64,000 nucleotides of DNA, from the NCBI GenBank assembly GCA_958403385.1, contig CATXXC010000005.1, positions 1-64,000 on the forward strand. The letters are read 5' to 3'. The stretch's first letter is position 1. Each line of letters opens with the position of its first letter. Positions 45,910 through 55,070 of this stretch are shown here, piece by piece. The notes beneath the pieces are model-generated. The model worked only from the letters and a program-made list of their open reading frames with translations. It made no database searches and was not told the origin of the DNA. Made by a program: the position numbers and the translations under genes. Source of the DNA: an uncultured Collinsella sp. GTDB lineage: Bacteria; Actinomycetota; Coriobacteriia; Coriobacteriales; Coriobacteriaceae.

Positions 45910-47664
45910 CTAGCACGTCCCCTCGTTAGGCATCGTCCATGCGTGATGGTCGGTATGCAGCAGCTCCTCGGCCAGCGGCGAGAGCGGCTCGCCCAAGAAC
46001 TCGCGGTAGCACGCCTGGACATCGGGATTCTCGTGCGAGAAGCGAATGTCCGCAGCGGCATCCAGACCCCACAGCACCTGACCGCGCTCGGCTGCCAGCT
46101 CGCAGCCGTCGTGGATGGGCTGACCGCCGCCACCGACGCAGCCGCCCGGGCATGCCATGACCTCAACGAAGTCATAACTCGCACGGCCGTCGCGAATCGC
46201 GTCGAGCAGGCGGGCGGCGTTGCCCAGTCCGTGTGCCACGGCGACGCGCACCTTGGTGCCATCGATATCGGCCACGGCCTCCTTCCAGCCGTCGAGTCCG
46301 CGCACATCGGTAAAGAAGTCGGCGTCGGGGTTCTTGCCCGTCACCAGGTAATAGGCCGAGCGCACGGCGGCCTCCATCACGCCGCCCGTGGCGCCAAAGA
46401 TCACACCCGCACCCGTGCCAAAGCCTAGCGGCGTATCGAGTGGCTCCTCAACCAGCGTGTCCACGCTCACGTGGTTCGCGCGGATCATGCGCACCATCTC
46501 GCGCACCGTCAGCGCAACGTCCACATCGGGCGTGCCGTCCTCGCCCACCATGCTCGGCAGCGCGCACTCGGCCTTCTTGGCCGTGCACGGCATCACGGAC
46601 ACCACAAACAGACGCTCGGGCTCCACGCCCAGCACCTTGGCGTAGTAGGTCTTGGCGATGGCGCCAAACATCTGCTGCGGCGACTTTGACGTAGACAGAC
46701 TGTCGACAAACTCGGGGTAACGCGCCTTCACAAAGCGCACCCAGCCCGGGCAGCAGCTCGTGAACATGGGCCAGCCACGGCTGTCGCCCTCGCCCTTGGC
46801 GGCCTTACCCAGGCGCTCGAGCAGCTCGGAGCCCTCCTCCATAATGGTGAGGTCGGCCGAGAAATCGGTGTCGAACACGTACTCAAAGCCAACGCGGCGC
46901 AGCGCACAGGCCAAGCGCTCGACGGTGGCCTCATCGCGCGGAATGCCGAGTTCCTCTCCCCAGGCGCTACGCACGGCCGGCGCAATCTGCACCAGCACGA
47001 TCTTGTCGGGATCGGCGATGGCGTCGAAAACGGTCTCGGTATCGTCACGCTCGCGCAGGGCGCCCGTCGGACAATGCGTGATGCACTGACCACACGCGAC
47101 GCAATCGGTCTTGCCGATCGGCGCACGCCCGCGGGTGCCCACGGCGGTATGCGTGGCGCGGTTGGTCAGGTCCCAAATCCCTAGGCCCTGCACGCTCTCG
47201 CACACCTTGATGCAGCGCATGCATTTAATGCACTTGTCGTTATCGCGGATGATGGGGAAATCGAAGTCCCAGCCCTCGCGCGCCAGGTGCTGCTCGTACG
47301 GCAGATAGAAGATGCCCAGGTCGTTGGCGATGGCCTGCAGGTTGCAGTTACCACTGCGCACGCAGCTCGTACAGCGCGAGTCGTGTTGGGACAGTAGCAG
47401 CTGCACGTTGGTGCGACGCGCCTCGCGGGCCTTGGGGCTGTTGGTGCGGGCCACCATGCCGTCGAGCACGTAGTTGTTGCAGGCGGCAACCAGCTGGTCG
47501 CAGCCCTCAACCTCGACCACGCACACGCGGCAGCCGCCGATCTCGTTTAGATCGCGCAGGTAGCACAGGGTGGGAATCTGGATACCGACGGACTTGGCCG
47601 CGTCCAGGATCGTGGTGTGCTCGGGCACCACGACCTCGCAATTATCGATAGTGAGCTTGACCAT
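45910..47664 (-). CDS. [FeFe] hydrogenase, group A catalytic subunit
   Basis: Cytoplasmic hydrogenase of 584 residues. N-terminal [2Fe-2S] domain (MVKLTIDNCEVVVPEHTT, CYLRDLNEIGGCRVC), a His-Cys3 cluster (HDSRCTSCVRSGNC), two [4Fe-4S] clusters (CIKCMRCIKVC and CVACGQCITHC), then the H-cluster domain: L1 TSCCPGW (~300), L2 MPCTAKKAE (~357), L3 ACPGGCVGGGGQ (~502). The start at 47664 has GGAG upstream and gives the family N-terminus; an ATG at 47721 with a strong GGAGGGAGG would add 19 residues and overlap the flavoprotein gene by 7 bases. It works with that gene to make or use H2. Maturases HydEFG are not in the window. Confidence 0.95.
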   Translation of the reverse strand: MVKLTIDNCEVVVPEHTTILDAAKSVGIQIPTLCYLRDLNEIGGCRVCVVEVEGCDQLVAACNNYVLDGMVARTNSPKAREARRTNVQLLLSQHDSRCTSCVRSGNCNLQAIANDLGIFYLPYEQHLAREGWDFDFPIIRDNDKCIKCMRCIKVCESVQGLGIWDLTNRATHTAVGTRGRAPIGKTDCVACGQCITHCPTGALRERDDTETVFDAIADPDKIVLVQIAPAVRSAWGEELGIPRDEATVERLACALRRVGFEYVFDTDFSADLTIMEEGSELLERLGKAAKGEGDSRGWPMFTSCCPGWVRFVKARYPEFVDSLSTSKSPQQMFGAIAKTYYAKVLGVEPERLFVVSVMPCTAKKAECALPSMVGEDGTPDVDVALTVREMVRMIRANHVSVDTLVEEPLDTPLGFGTGAGVIFGATGGVMEAAVRSAYYLVTGKNPDADFFTDVRGLDGWKEAVADIDGTKVRVAVAHGLGNAARLLDAIRDGRASYDFVEVMACPGGCVGGGGQPIHDGCELAAERGQVLWGLDAAADIRFSHENPDVQACYREFLGEPLSPLAEELLHTDHHAWTMPNEGTC

Positions 47665-47714
47665 GTTGAGTGCTCCGCTTTCGGTGTTGTCGCTGACAGT
47701 GGTTTTGTTGAGCC

Positions 47715-49547
47715 CTACCATTCCAGGTTCCTCCCTCCGCGGAACGCGCCAAAGCCAAAGTGGTCGCAACGCAGGCAGCGGCTTGCCTCCTGGCGTGCCT
47801 CCTCCTCGGTAAGGCCCTGCTCGACCAGATTCCAATCGTGGATGCGCTCGCCGGCCTCGCGCTCGCCCAGCTCGCAGCGGCCGCACTCGTGCTTGCCCTT
47901 AAACTGCACGGTCGGCAGCTCAACGTCGAGCTTGATCTTGTGGTCAAAGCCCAGGTAGCGGTCGATATTTGCCGAAGCAACGCGGCCGGCGTTGATGGCC
48001 CGGATGACGGTGGCGGGACCGGTCTGGCAGTCACCGCCGCTAAAGAGGCCATCGAAGTTGGGCGCGGCGCCATCCGAATCGGTGACGACGCAGCCCCACT
48101 TGCAGGCAACGCCCATCTCCTCAAACGGCTTGGAATCGATGTCCTGGCCAATGGCCACAAACACGCGCTCGCAGGGAATGACGCGCTCGGACGTGGCGGC
48201 GGCACGCGGGGCCGGACGCCCACGACGGGGCTCGCCGATAATCTGCGGTTGCACGCGCAAGCCGCTCACGCGACCGTCCTCGCCCGTCTCGATACCGAGC
48301 GGGGCCGTGAGCTCCAGAACCTCGCAGCCCTCGGCCTGGGCGCCGGCAATCTCGGCATCCTGGGCCGTCATGTCGCAGATGCGACGGCGGTAGACGATGC
48401 TCACCTTTTCGGCACCGCAGCGCACGGCAGAGCGTGCCACGTCCATGGCCACATTGCCGCCGCCGATGACGCACACGCGCTGGCCGCTCAGGTCGGGCAG
48501 TTCGTCGTCGCCGATGGCACGCAGCATCTTGACGGCCGACTCCACGCCGGGCGCCTCTTCGCCCGGAAGGCCGAGCTTCTTATCGCTGTGGGCGCCAATG
48601 GCCAGGTAGACGGCATCGAACTCGTCGCGCAGGCGGGCAAGCTCCTCGCCGTTGACGGAGTGGTCGAGTTCCACGTCGATGCCGGCGCTCAAGATCCAGT
48701 CGATCTCGGCCTGCAGGCGCTCGCGCGGCAGGCGGTAGCTGGGGATGCCGTAGCGCAACATGCCGCCCAAGTGATGACGCTGCTCAAAGATCGTCACCTT
48801 ATGGCCCATCACGGCCAGGTAGTAGGCGCAGGAAAGGCCGGCCGGACCGCCGCCAATCACGGCGATGCGCTTGCCGGTGTTGTCGACCACGCTGGGCTTG
48901 TAATCGTTGAGGTCGCTGTGCTCAACGGCAAAACGCTTGAGGGCAAGGATGTTCATGGGATCGTCGACCATGCCGCGACGGCAGTGCATCTCACAGGGAT
49001 GCTCGCACACCAGGCCGCAAACGAGCGGCAGCGGGTTGTTCTTGCGGATGACCTTGACGGCATCGGCATAGCGGCCGGCCTCGACCAGCGAAATGTAACC
49101 AGGAATGTCGACGTGCGCCGGGCAGCCCGAGACGCACGGGACGCGGGCCTCGCGGTCAAAGCCACAGGAGTGCTCGCGGATATGGTGCTCAAAGTCGTCG
49201 CGGAAACCGCGGATAGCCGTAAGCGCCATGGCGCCGGCCTCGTAACCGATGGCGCAGTCGCTCGAAAGATAGATGGTGCGGGCGGTGCGCTCGATCAAGT
49301 TGAGCGTGGACTCGTCGGCGCGGCCCTCGAGCACATCGGCGAGCAGGTCGCTCAGCGCGCTCAGGCCCACGCGGCAGGGCGTGCACTTGCCGCAGCTCTG
49401 GGTGGAGCACAGGTTGACGAGCGCCGCCGTAAACTCGACGGGGCACGGGGCGAGCGAACTCACCGCCAGACGACGTCCGAGTGCATCGTGCAGGTCGTCC
49501 ATGACGGCCTGAGCGTGGCTGCGTTCCATTACGTGCAGTCGAGCCAT
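47715..49547 (-). CDS. NuoF-type Fe-S / GltD-like flavoprotein, hydrogenase partner
   Basis: Protein of 610 residues. N-terminal NuoF C-terminal-type cluster STQSCGKCTPCRVG (~50); a dihydroprymidine dehydrogenase domain II-like Cys-rich region (VPCVSGCPAHVDIPGYISL, LVCGLVCEHPCEMHC); then a GltD-like pyridine nucleotide oxidoreductase with FAD loop VIGGGPAGLSCAYYL (~228) and NAD(P)H loop VIGGGNVAMDVARSA (~357). A C-terminal CxxC pair (CGRCELG, CLRCDHF). The NuoF FMN/NADH domain is missing. It overlaps the hydrogenase gene and probably passes electrons between NAD(P)H and HydA. The start at 49547 follows GAGAGGGG. Confidence 0.9.
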   Translation of the reverse strand: MARLHVMERSHAQAVMDDLHDALGRRLAVSSLAPCPVEFTAALVNLCSTQSCGKCTPCRVGLSALSDLLADVLEGRADESTLNLIERTARTIYLSSDCAIGYEAGAMALTAIRGFRDDFEHHIREHSCGFDREARVPCVSGCPAHVDIPGYISLVEAGRYADAVKVIRKNNPLPLVCGLVCEHPCEMHCRRGMVDDPMNILALKRFAVEHSDLNDYKPSVVDNTGKRIAVIGGGPAGLSCAYYLAVMGHKVTIFEQRHHLGGMLRYGIPSYRLPRERLQAEIDWILSAGIDVELDHSVNGEELARLRDEFDAVYLAIGAHSDKKLGLPGEEAPGVESAVKMLRAIGDDELPDLSGQRVCVIGGGNVAMDVARSAVRCGAEKVSIVYRRRICDMTAQDAEIAGAQAEGCEVLELTAPLGIETGEDGRVSGLRVQPQIIGEPRRGRPAPRAAATSERVIPCERVFVAIGQDIDSKPFEEMGVACKWGCVVTDSDGAAPNFDGLFSGGDCQTGPATVIRAINAGRVASANIDRYLGFDHKIKLDVELPTVQFKGKHECGRCELGEREAGERIHDWNLVEQGLTEEEARQEASRCLRCDHFGFGAFRGGRNLEW

Positions 49548-49887
49548 AAGATCCCCTCTCACATGGCAGCCCGGAGGCGAGGCCGGGCGAAGTTGCTACA
49601 CGCACAACACTGACCTAAAAAGTTGTTAGGTCTCCACGCAGTTCGGCAGGCGGTATGAAATGTCACCATCAGCGGTGAAAATGAACATTACCGCAGATAA
49701 ATGCCATATTTGATAAAACGCGTTACCAAATAGCAATATCCAATGTGAAAAAGAGCGCCTTACTATTATTCCTTTTTGATCCGTTTTCCTCCGTCCCCTT
49801 CGGATCACATGATCCCTTGGGAACGGAGGAAAACGGATCGTTTTTGGTGCAAAAGGGCCAGGTTTGTTTGCACCAATCTCACTTGCG
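49548..49887. other. hydrogenase promoter region and repeat
   Basis: 340 bases. It should hold the promoter of the hydrogenase unit in its AT-rich part (49640-49775). No gene. A family C inverted pair lies at 49778-49839. Confidence 0.5.
49778..49839. repeat. repeat family C, copy 4 (reversed inverted pair)
   Basis: Two units in inverted order, meeting at the end opposite to that in copy 1 (core TTTTCCTCCGT then ACGGAGGAAAA). It lies next to the EFR1 gene end and may work as its terminator. Confidence 0.8.
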
Positions 49888-50649
49888 CTAGATGAAGAGC
49901 TCGCATTCCTTCCGCACGACGCAAACCTTGCTCAACATCTGGGAAACAGCGGATAGCTTGTTGGGATCAAGCTTGCGAGCGCCTCGCGGACATACGGCGA
50001 TGCAGCGCATGCAGGAGATGCACGCCTCGCCAGCTGCTCGCTTGGGGTCGCCCTTGTCGATAGCACAAACGGGGCACGCCGCGGCGCATGCACCGCAGGA
50101 GGCGCAATCCTCTGTTGCCTCGGGTGCCATGCGATGACCTCCAGCTTGTTTATAAGGACGATTGCCGGGAATAGAGGGCTCGGATGCGTCCTCAGCCAAC
50201 AGCTTTTGCTGAATTTGCTGCGCAAACTCTGCGAGCTGCGCCGCATCCTGCGCATCCGGTCGCCCAGCAGCAAACTGACGAGCAACGGAATGCTCAGCAA
50301 TAGCAGAAACCGCTGCAACCACCCTAAATCCGGCGCGCTTCGCAACGTCCTCCAGCTCTACGAGCGTGTCCTCAAACGCGCGGCTTCCGTATACACAAAC
50401 CAAAACAGTCCGAGCCCCGTTGCCGCGCACCATGCCCAACCGGTCAGCCACCACAGCCGGGATTCTACCGGCATACGCCGGCGCAGAGATTACGGCCACG
50501 TCGTCCTTAGTCATCGACACAGCGCTGAAATCTAGCCCGCTATCGGTCAAATCGACGGTAACGGTATTCTTGTCCAGCGCCCCGGTCACAAGGCCAGACA
50601 CCTTCCGCGTTCCGCCCGTCGGACTAAACACAATTTCGAATACGCTCAT
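49888..50649 (-). CDS. EFR1 family flavodoxin-ferredoxin protein
   Basis: Cytoplasmic redox protein of 253 residues. An N-terminal flavodoxin-like domain (FEIVFSPTGGTRKVSGLV, AVISAPAYAGRIPAVVADRL, VCVYGSRAFEDTLVEL) is followed by two [4Fe-4S] motifs, CASCGACAAACP and CISCMRCIAVCP. This is the EFR1 layout common in anaerobes. The start follows GGAGAGGG. It probably carries electrons; donor and acceptor are unknown. The hydrogenase unit ~340 bases away on the same strand is a possible partner. Confidence 0.88.
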   Translation of the reverse strand: MSVFEIVFSPTGGTRKVSGLVTGALDKNTVTVDLTDSGLDFSAVSMTKDDVAVISAPAYAGRIPAVVADRLGMVRGNGARTVLVCVYGSRAFEDTLVELEDVAKRAGFRVVAAVSAIAEHSVARQFAAGRPDAQDAAQLAEFAQQIQQKLLAEDASEPSIPGNRPYKQAGGHRMAPEATEDCASCGACAAACPVCAIDKGDPKRAAGEACISCMRCIAVCPRGARKLDPNKLSAVSQMLSKVCVVRKECELFI

Positions 50650-50790
50650 CGAGGCACCCTCTCCCTACGCCAGGCAACACGTCAAGCCGTTTTCACATTC
50701 AGACAGAGTATACGGCGCATGGGGGGGAGCTCCCCGTTTTGGTGCGCTAGGCAGCCCGATACACCAACCCATACTGCCCGCCTTTTCGGT

Positions 50791-51099
50791 TTGCATAATT
50801 CCCGGTACAGATTGCATATATTTACTGGATACCGCCGCGTTCTCCTGAGGTACCCCATCCTGGCCCGTGCAAAAAACGGAGTATTCTGCAACGTGACCGC
50901 GCCAGCACCGCCGCGGGTGGGCAAAACTGTAGGGCGCCGTATCATTCTAAGTCCCGACATGGCGAGAATGACGCGCCCCTGCTCCGGAAAACGGCGAAAT
51001 CTGACTCGGAACGCTCGCTAGGGATATCCGAAGGCCACCGTTGGCGACGTCGAATCATATGCAGACAACTCGAACTGCAGAATACTCCAAAAAATGCAC
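50791..51099. repeat. composite element E, copy 2
   Basis: TTGCAT (50791-50796), 17 bp, GCATAT; then GTGCAAAAAACGGAGTATTC at 50867-50886, again 76 bp after the TTGCAT; then the inverted relative at 51080-51099. Distance between outer ends of the two 20-mers is 233 bp (234 in copy 1). A hairpin lies inside, between about 50930 and 50985. Confidence 0.7.
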
Positions 51100-51207
51100 G
51101 GCGCACCCCATAGGACCCATTGCTGCATGGCGGAAAATAGGTCCTCAGCATCCCCCAGATGCATTCCCGAGAACATCACGTTTGAATTAGCGATGGACAC
51201 GGCAAAC

Positions 51208-51240
51208 AAAAGGGCCCGAGCGTTATTTGCTCGGGCCCTT
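51208..51240 (-). terminator. terminator of the DEAD-box helicase gene
   Basis: A perfect 12-bp stem (51210-51221 with 51229-51240); TTTTGTTTG follows on the minus strand. Confidence 0.85.
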
Positions 51241-51272
51241 AGCTTGTCTCACGCTAGCGCGCGATGCGCATC

Positions 51273-53522
51273 TTACTTGCGCTTGCCGCCGCCGTCGCCG
51301 GGGCGACGGGAGCTGCCACCGCGCTTGCCGCCACGGCTGTTGCCGTAGCTGCCACGGTTATCGCGACCGCCGGCACGGCCGCCACGGGAGCCGGCCTGGT
51401 TGCCGCCACGACCACCACGATAGCCGCCGCGACGCTCTTCGCGGGTATCGTCGTAGTTGCGCCAGTCATCGCGACGATCACGGCTGGCACGCGGGTCACG
51501 ACGATCGCGCGACTCGTTAGAACGACCAGCGCCGCCGCGGCCGCCATTGCCGCGAGCACCCTCGCGACGCTCGCCGCCGCGGCTACCGCGCTCTTCAAAG
51601 CGCTTGCCGCCACGGGACTCACCGCCACGGGCACCTCGCTCACCGCGACCCTCGCCGCCGCGACGCTCATCACGGCCACCGCGCTCGTCATCACGACCGG
51701 AACGACGGCGGTCGCCCGAACCGCGCTTGCCACCGCGCGAACCGCGGCCCTCGTCCTCGCGCTCGACACGACGACGGCCGCCACGGTCCTCGTCCTCACG
51801 ACGACGGCGGTGTGCCTCGCCCTGGAACTGCTTGGCACGACGCTCGGCACGGTTGCCGCGCGCAGGCTGCTCAGCGGCACCAGCACCGCCGCGCTCCTCG
51901 GCAGCTACCTCGCGAGCCACGCTCTCAACAGCCTCGTCCACGCGAGCCTGAACGCCCTCGCGCACGCGGGTCTTGCCGCCGCGCTTGGGACGGCTCGGAC
52001 GCTCGCCGTCGCCGCGGCGCTCGTCGCGACCGCGGTTGGAACGACCGGCAACATCGCCGTAATCGTCGCCGTTGCGCTTGCCGTCGCGACGCGCCTGCTC
52101 AAGCTTCTTCTTGCTCTTGGACTTGCCGCGCTTGGTCTTCTTCTTCACCTTAAAGGCCGCAGGATCGCGCTCGGGATCAACCGCGGGCGGGTTGGGACCC
52201 ACGTGCAGGTCGCCGGCTTCGTAAATATCGGCCGTCTTGTCCATGAGCTTCTCGATCTCGTAGAACTCATCGACGTCCTGCTCGGTCACAAACGTAATGG
52301 CCCAGCCCAGCTCGCCGGCGCGGCCCGTACGGCCAATGCGGTGGATATAGTCGGTCGGCTCGGCCGGCACGTCAAAGTTCACGACGTAGCGCACGTCGCT
52401 AATGTCGATGCCGCGGGCGAGCACGTCGGTTGCCACCAGCACGTCGACGGTGCCGTCGCGGAAGGCAGAAAGCGCGCGCTCGCGCTGGGCCTGGCTGCGG
52501 TTGCCGTGAATTGCGGCGGCCTTGATGCCCTTGCGCTCCAGACGACGGCAGCAGCTGTCGGCACGGTGCTTGGTGCGCATAAAGACGATGGTGCGCTCCG
52601 GGCCCTCCTTCTTGAGGAACTCGGGCAGCAGGTTGTTTTTGGCCTCGATGGACACCGGGAACACAAATTGGTCGACGGTGTCGGCGGTCGACGTGGCAGG
52701 TGCGATCTCCACGCGAGCCGGGTCGCTCACCAGGTCGGTGATCTCGCCCACGGCCTCCTCGTCGAGGGTCGCCGAGAACAGCAGCGTCTGGCGCTCGGCC
52801 GGCGTCTCGCGCACAATGCGCCGGACGGCGGGCAAAAAGCCCATGTCGAGCATACGGTCGGCCTCGTCGAGCACCAGGACCTTAACCTCGTCCAGGTGGC
52901 AGGCGCCCTGCTCGATCAGATCGACCAGACGGCCCGGCGTTGCGACCAGGATGTCGCAGCCGTACTTAAGTGCCGCGGTCTGCGGCTTGTAGCTCACGCC
53001 GCCCACGACGGTCACGGCAACATGGCCGGTGACGTCGGCGATTTTGCTTGCGACCTCGTCGATCTGCTGGGCGAGCTCGCGCGTGGGGGTGATGACGAGC
53101 ATCACGGGGCCGCGGCCGTTGCCCTCGGGCTTCTTGGCACCGCGACGGCGGTTGCGGCCGCCGCGCTCGCGCACGGGCTTGGGCGGAGCGATGTGCTCCA
53201 GATTGTTCATGGTCGGCAGCAAAAAGGCGGCCGTCTTGCCGGTGCCGGTCTGAGCGGCGGCAAGCAGGTCGCGGCCCTCGAGCACCACGGGGATCGAACC
53301 GGCCTGCACGGGCGTCGGCGCCGTGTAGCCCAGGTTCTCGATAGCACGGAGCATCTCGTCGGAAAGGCCCAGCTCGTCAAAGGCGGGCAGGCTCTCGGTA
53401 GCGGACTCGACGGCCTGGGCAGCATTGGCCTCATCGGCGGCATCGAAGGCAGCCTGGGTCATGGCCTCGCGGGCCTCGTCCAGAATCTCGGCGTCCGTGA
53501 CGTCGGATACAGAATTACGCAT
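51273..53522 (-). CDS. DEAD-box RNA helicase with RG-rich tail
   Basis: ATP-dependent RNA helicase of 749 residues (DeaD/RhlE/CsdA group). Q-motif FDELGLSDEMLRAIENLGYTAPTPVQ, Walker A AAQTGTGKT, DEAD box VLDEADRMLDMGF, SAT, and motif VI HRIGRTGRAG. After ~residue 445 comes a ~300-residue basic, disordered tail dominated by Arg, Gly, Asp and Glu (RGG-like repeats), a nonspecific RNA-binding tail. The start at 53522 follows AAGGAAC. Likely roles are ribosome assembly and RNA decay. The complementary plus strand is open for 774 codons, an effect of composition, not a gene. Confidence 0.93.
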   Translation of the reverse strand: MRNSVSDVTDAEILDEAREAMTQAAFDAADEANAAQAVESATESLPAFDELGLSDEMLRAIENLGYTAPTPVQAGSIPVVLEGRDLLAAAQTGTGKTAAFLLPTMNNLEHIAPPKPVRERGGRNRRRGAKKPEGNGRGPVMLVITPTRELAQQIDEVASKIADVTGHVAVTVVGGVSYKPQTAALKYGCDILVATPGRLVDLIEQGACHLDEVKVLVLDEADRMLDMGFLPAVRRIVRETPAERQTLLFSATLDEEAVGEITDLVSDPARVEIAPATSTADTVDQFVFPVSIEAKNNLLPEFLKKEGPERTIVFMRTKHRADSCCRRLERKGIKAAAIHGNRSQAQRERALSAFRDGTVDVLVATDVLARGIDISDVRYVVNFDVPAEPTDYIHRIGRTGRAGELGWAITFVTEQDVDEFYEIEKLMDKTADIYEAGDLHVGPNPPAVDPERDPAAFKVKKKTKRGKSKSKKKLEQARRDGKRNGDDYGDVAGRSNRGRDERRGDGERPSRPKRGGKTRVREGVQARVDEAVESVAREVAAEERGGAGAAEQPARGNRAERRAKQFQGEAHRRRREDEDRGGRRRVEREDEGRGSRGGKRGSGDRRRSGRDDERGGRDERRGGEGRGERGARGGESRGGKRFEERGSRGGERREGARGNGGRGGAGRSNESRDRRDPRASRDRRDDWRNYDDTREERRGGYRGGRGGNQAGSRGGRAGGRDNRGSYGNSRGGKRGGSSRRPGDGGGKRK

Positions 53523-54029
53523 ATGTTGTTGTTCCTTATCTGCACGCGCTATGGGCACGGCATGCGGCCGCGCGGGCGTGCTTGGTAGTGCGCTAATACA
53601 TACAAAAACGGGTGCGCACAGAGAGGACGTTGCTCAGCACGCTGGCGATCGCTTTGGCAGCCCTATCACGCGCCGTCCAGACGCAGCAGCTCTAAGCGAT
53701 GGAGCAGATTCGCCGCGGGTTAGTATACCCGTACTCCGTATGCCCCCACGTAAATCACAGATGACGAGGCGGACGAGGTGGGCCCGGCTGATTGTCTCAA
53801 TCTGTAACAGTTAACGAGTAAAATCGGCCCTAATTGTTATAGATCAAGACAGAGGGGAATTTCCGTCCAGTCCAAACCAAATCTCTCAGTCTTCCTGCAA
53901 TTTTGAACATGTGGCCTATAATGTTGCTTTGGTTACGCTATATATTGCGCAGCCATTTAATACGTCGCCCACCGGGGGCCATTAATTCCTATCGCCATAT
54001 TGGCTAGGAAGCAATCAAAGGAGGTATCC
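53523..54029. other. divergent promoter region with one family B repeat
   Basis: About 500 bases between the helicase start and the FHA gene. A family B palindrome lies at 53793-53851. A TATAAT -10-like hexamer is at 53917-53922, about 110 bp before the FHA gene; a good -35 is not seen. Confidence 0.5.
53793..53851. repeat. palindromic repeat family B, copy 1
   Basis: 59 bp: 17-bp arm TGTCTCAATCTGTAACA, 25-bp middle, 17-bp complementary arm. See copies at 57290, 57371, 57451, 63011 and 63092. Confidence 0.85.
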
Positions 54030-54992
54030 GTGACAGCAGAGACGCCTTGCTCGGTCCTCTATAACGATATTCGCTCGTTCGGCGGTCTTAAACATCTCGA
54101 GATCGCCCGAATGCTCATCAATGGAAACTCTTATCTCGGCAGTACCCTGCTCGAGAAATGCTCTTCCAACCGCTCGTATCTCACCCGTTACATCGTCCAT
54201 CGCAAGCCTGACCAGTGCGCGCCCTCCATCTACAGCGACTTTACCGTCACCACGCTCAACCTTTCCGCGGCAATCTGCAGCAAGCTCGGCGGCGGCGAGT
54301 CCGCCTATCGGGCAATCGCCGAGCACTATCGCGGTCCGGCCGCCAACGAAATGATGTCGGCTCTCGCCAGCTACAAGCTGGACAGCCGCCTATATGCAAA
54401 TGCCCTCAATCGCATCGACAACTTTGACGGCAATGCCGTGCGCGAGAAAAGCACGCTTTACCTTATGCTCTTTGTGGCAACGGGGGCGCTCGCCGATCCC
54501 GTTCAGGGCGTGGCCACCGTCGAGCGCTTTTGCGACAGCAAGACGGGCGGGCACTTTGGCACCACCGAAACTACCGTCGGACGTGGCTTTATGGGCAGCC
54601 TGGAGCAGCCGCACGCCGTCGCCCCCAACCTCGGTCTGCTCAGGACACATGCCGACAACTGCATCGATATGCAAATCCATCCCCTCACACGCGATCCGCG
54701 CGGCACCGTGATTGGTTCTTTGCCCAAAACCTCGCCCAGCATCACCGATGTGGGCGCCGACGCCTCGCGCGAGCATCTTCGCATTTGGCTTGAGGGTGAG
54801 CACTGGTACGCCCAGGGCCTTGGATCGACCAACGGCACGGTACTCGAATCGGGTGCGGGCGACGGCGATATTGTGATTGAGCCGCCGCGCGACCAACGCG
54901 AGCCCGGCAAGATCTATCCCCCAGTGGAAATCGAAAACAGCGACAGGCTCCATCTGGGTCTCTACACGACATTCCTTGTCATTGTGGACTAA
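54030..54992 (+). CDS. FHA domain protein
   Basis: Cytoplasmic protein of 320 residues. A GTG start at 54030 follows AAAGGAGGT. Residues 1-220 form an uncharacterised helical region (HLEIARMLINGNSYLGSTLLEKC; ALASYKLDSRLYANALNRIDNF). The FHA domain is ~226-320: GTVIGS, the phosphothreonine-binding turn SREHLRI and GSTNGTVLESG. It should bind phosphothreonine peptides. The kinase gene directly after it is the natural partner. A terminator separates the two. Confidence 0.85.
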   Translation: MTAETPCSVLYNDIRSFGGLKHLEIARMLINGNSYLGSTLLEKCSSNRSYLTRYIVHRKPDQCAPSIYSDFTVTTLNLSAAICSKLGGGESAYRAIAEHYRGPAANEMMSALASYKLDSRLYANALNRIDNFDGNAVREKSTLYLMLFVATGALADPVQGVATVERFCDSKTGGHFGTTETTVGRGFMGSLEQPHAVAPNLGLLRTHADNCIDMQIHPLTRDPRGTVIGSLPKTSPSITDVGADASREHLRIWLEGEHWYAQGLGSTNGTVLESGAGDGDIVIEPPRDQREPGKIYPPVEIENSDRLHLGLYTTFLVIVD

Positions 54993-54993
54993 C

Positions 54994-55035
54994 ACGGACG
55001 GCGATCGGAAGACGGTCGCCGTCCGTCTTTCGTCT
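54994..55035 (+). terminator. terminator after the FHA gene
   Basis: An 11-bp stem ACGGACGGCGA (54994-55004) with 55016-55026, followed by CTTTCGTCTT. Confidence 0.7.
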
Positions 55036-55070
55036 TCTACCTTCTGCGTCGTAAACGACAATGCTCGGCG

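Larger units (their letters stand above)
50650..51272. other. gene-free region holding composite element E, copy 2
   Basis: About 620 bases between EFR1 and the DEAD-box helicase, with element E copy 2 and the helicase terminator. Short frames here have no ribosome sites. Confidence 0.6.

Noticed and set aside
51264..53588. 774-codon plus-strand open frame
   Set aside because: It is antisense to a clear DEAD-box helicase, its protein is low-complexity Ala/Thr/Leu and it has no ribosome site; a composition shadow.
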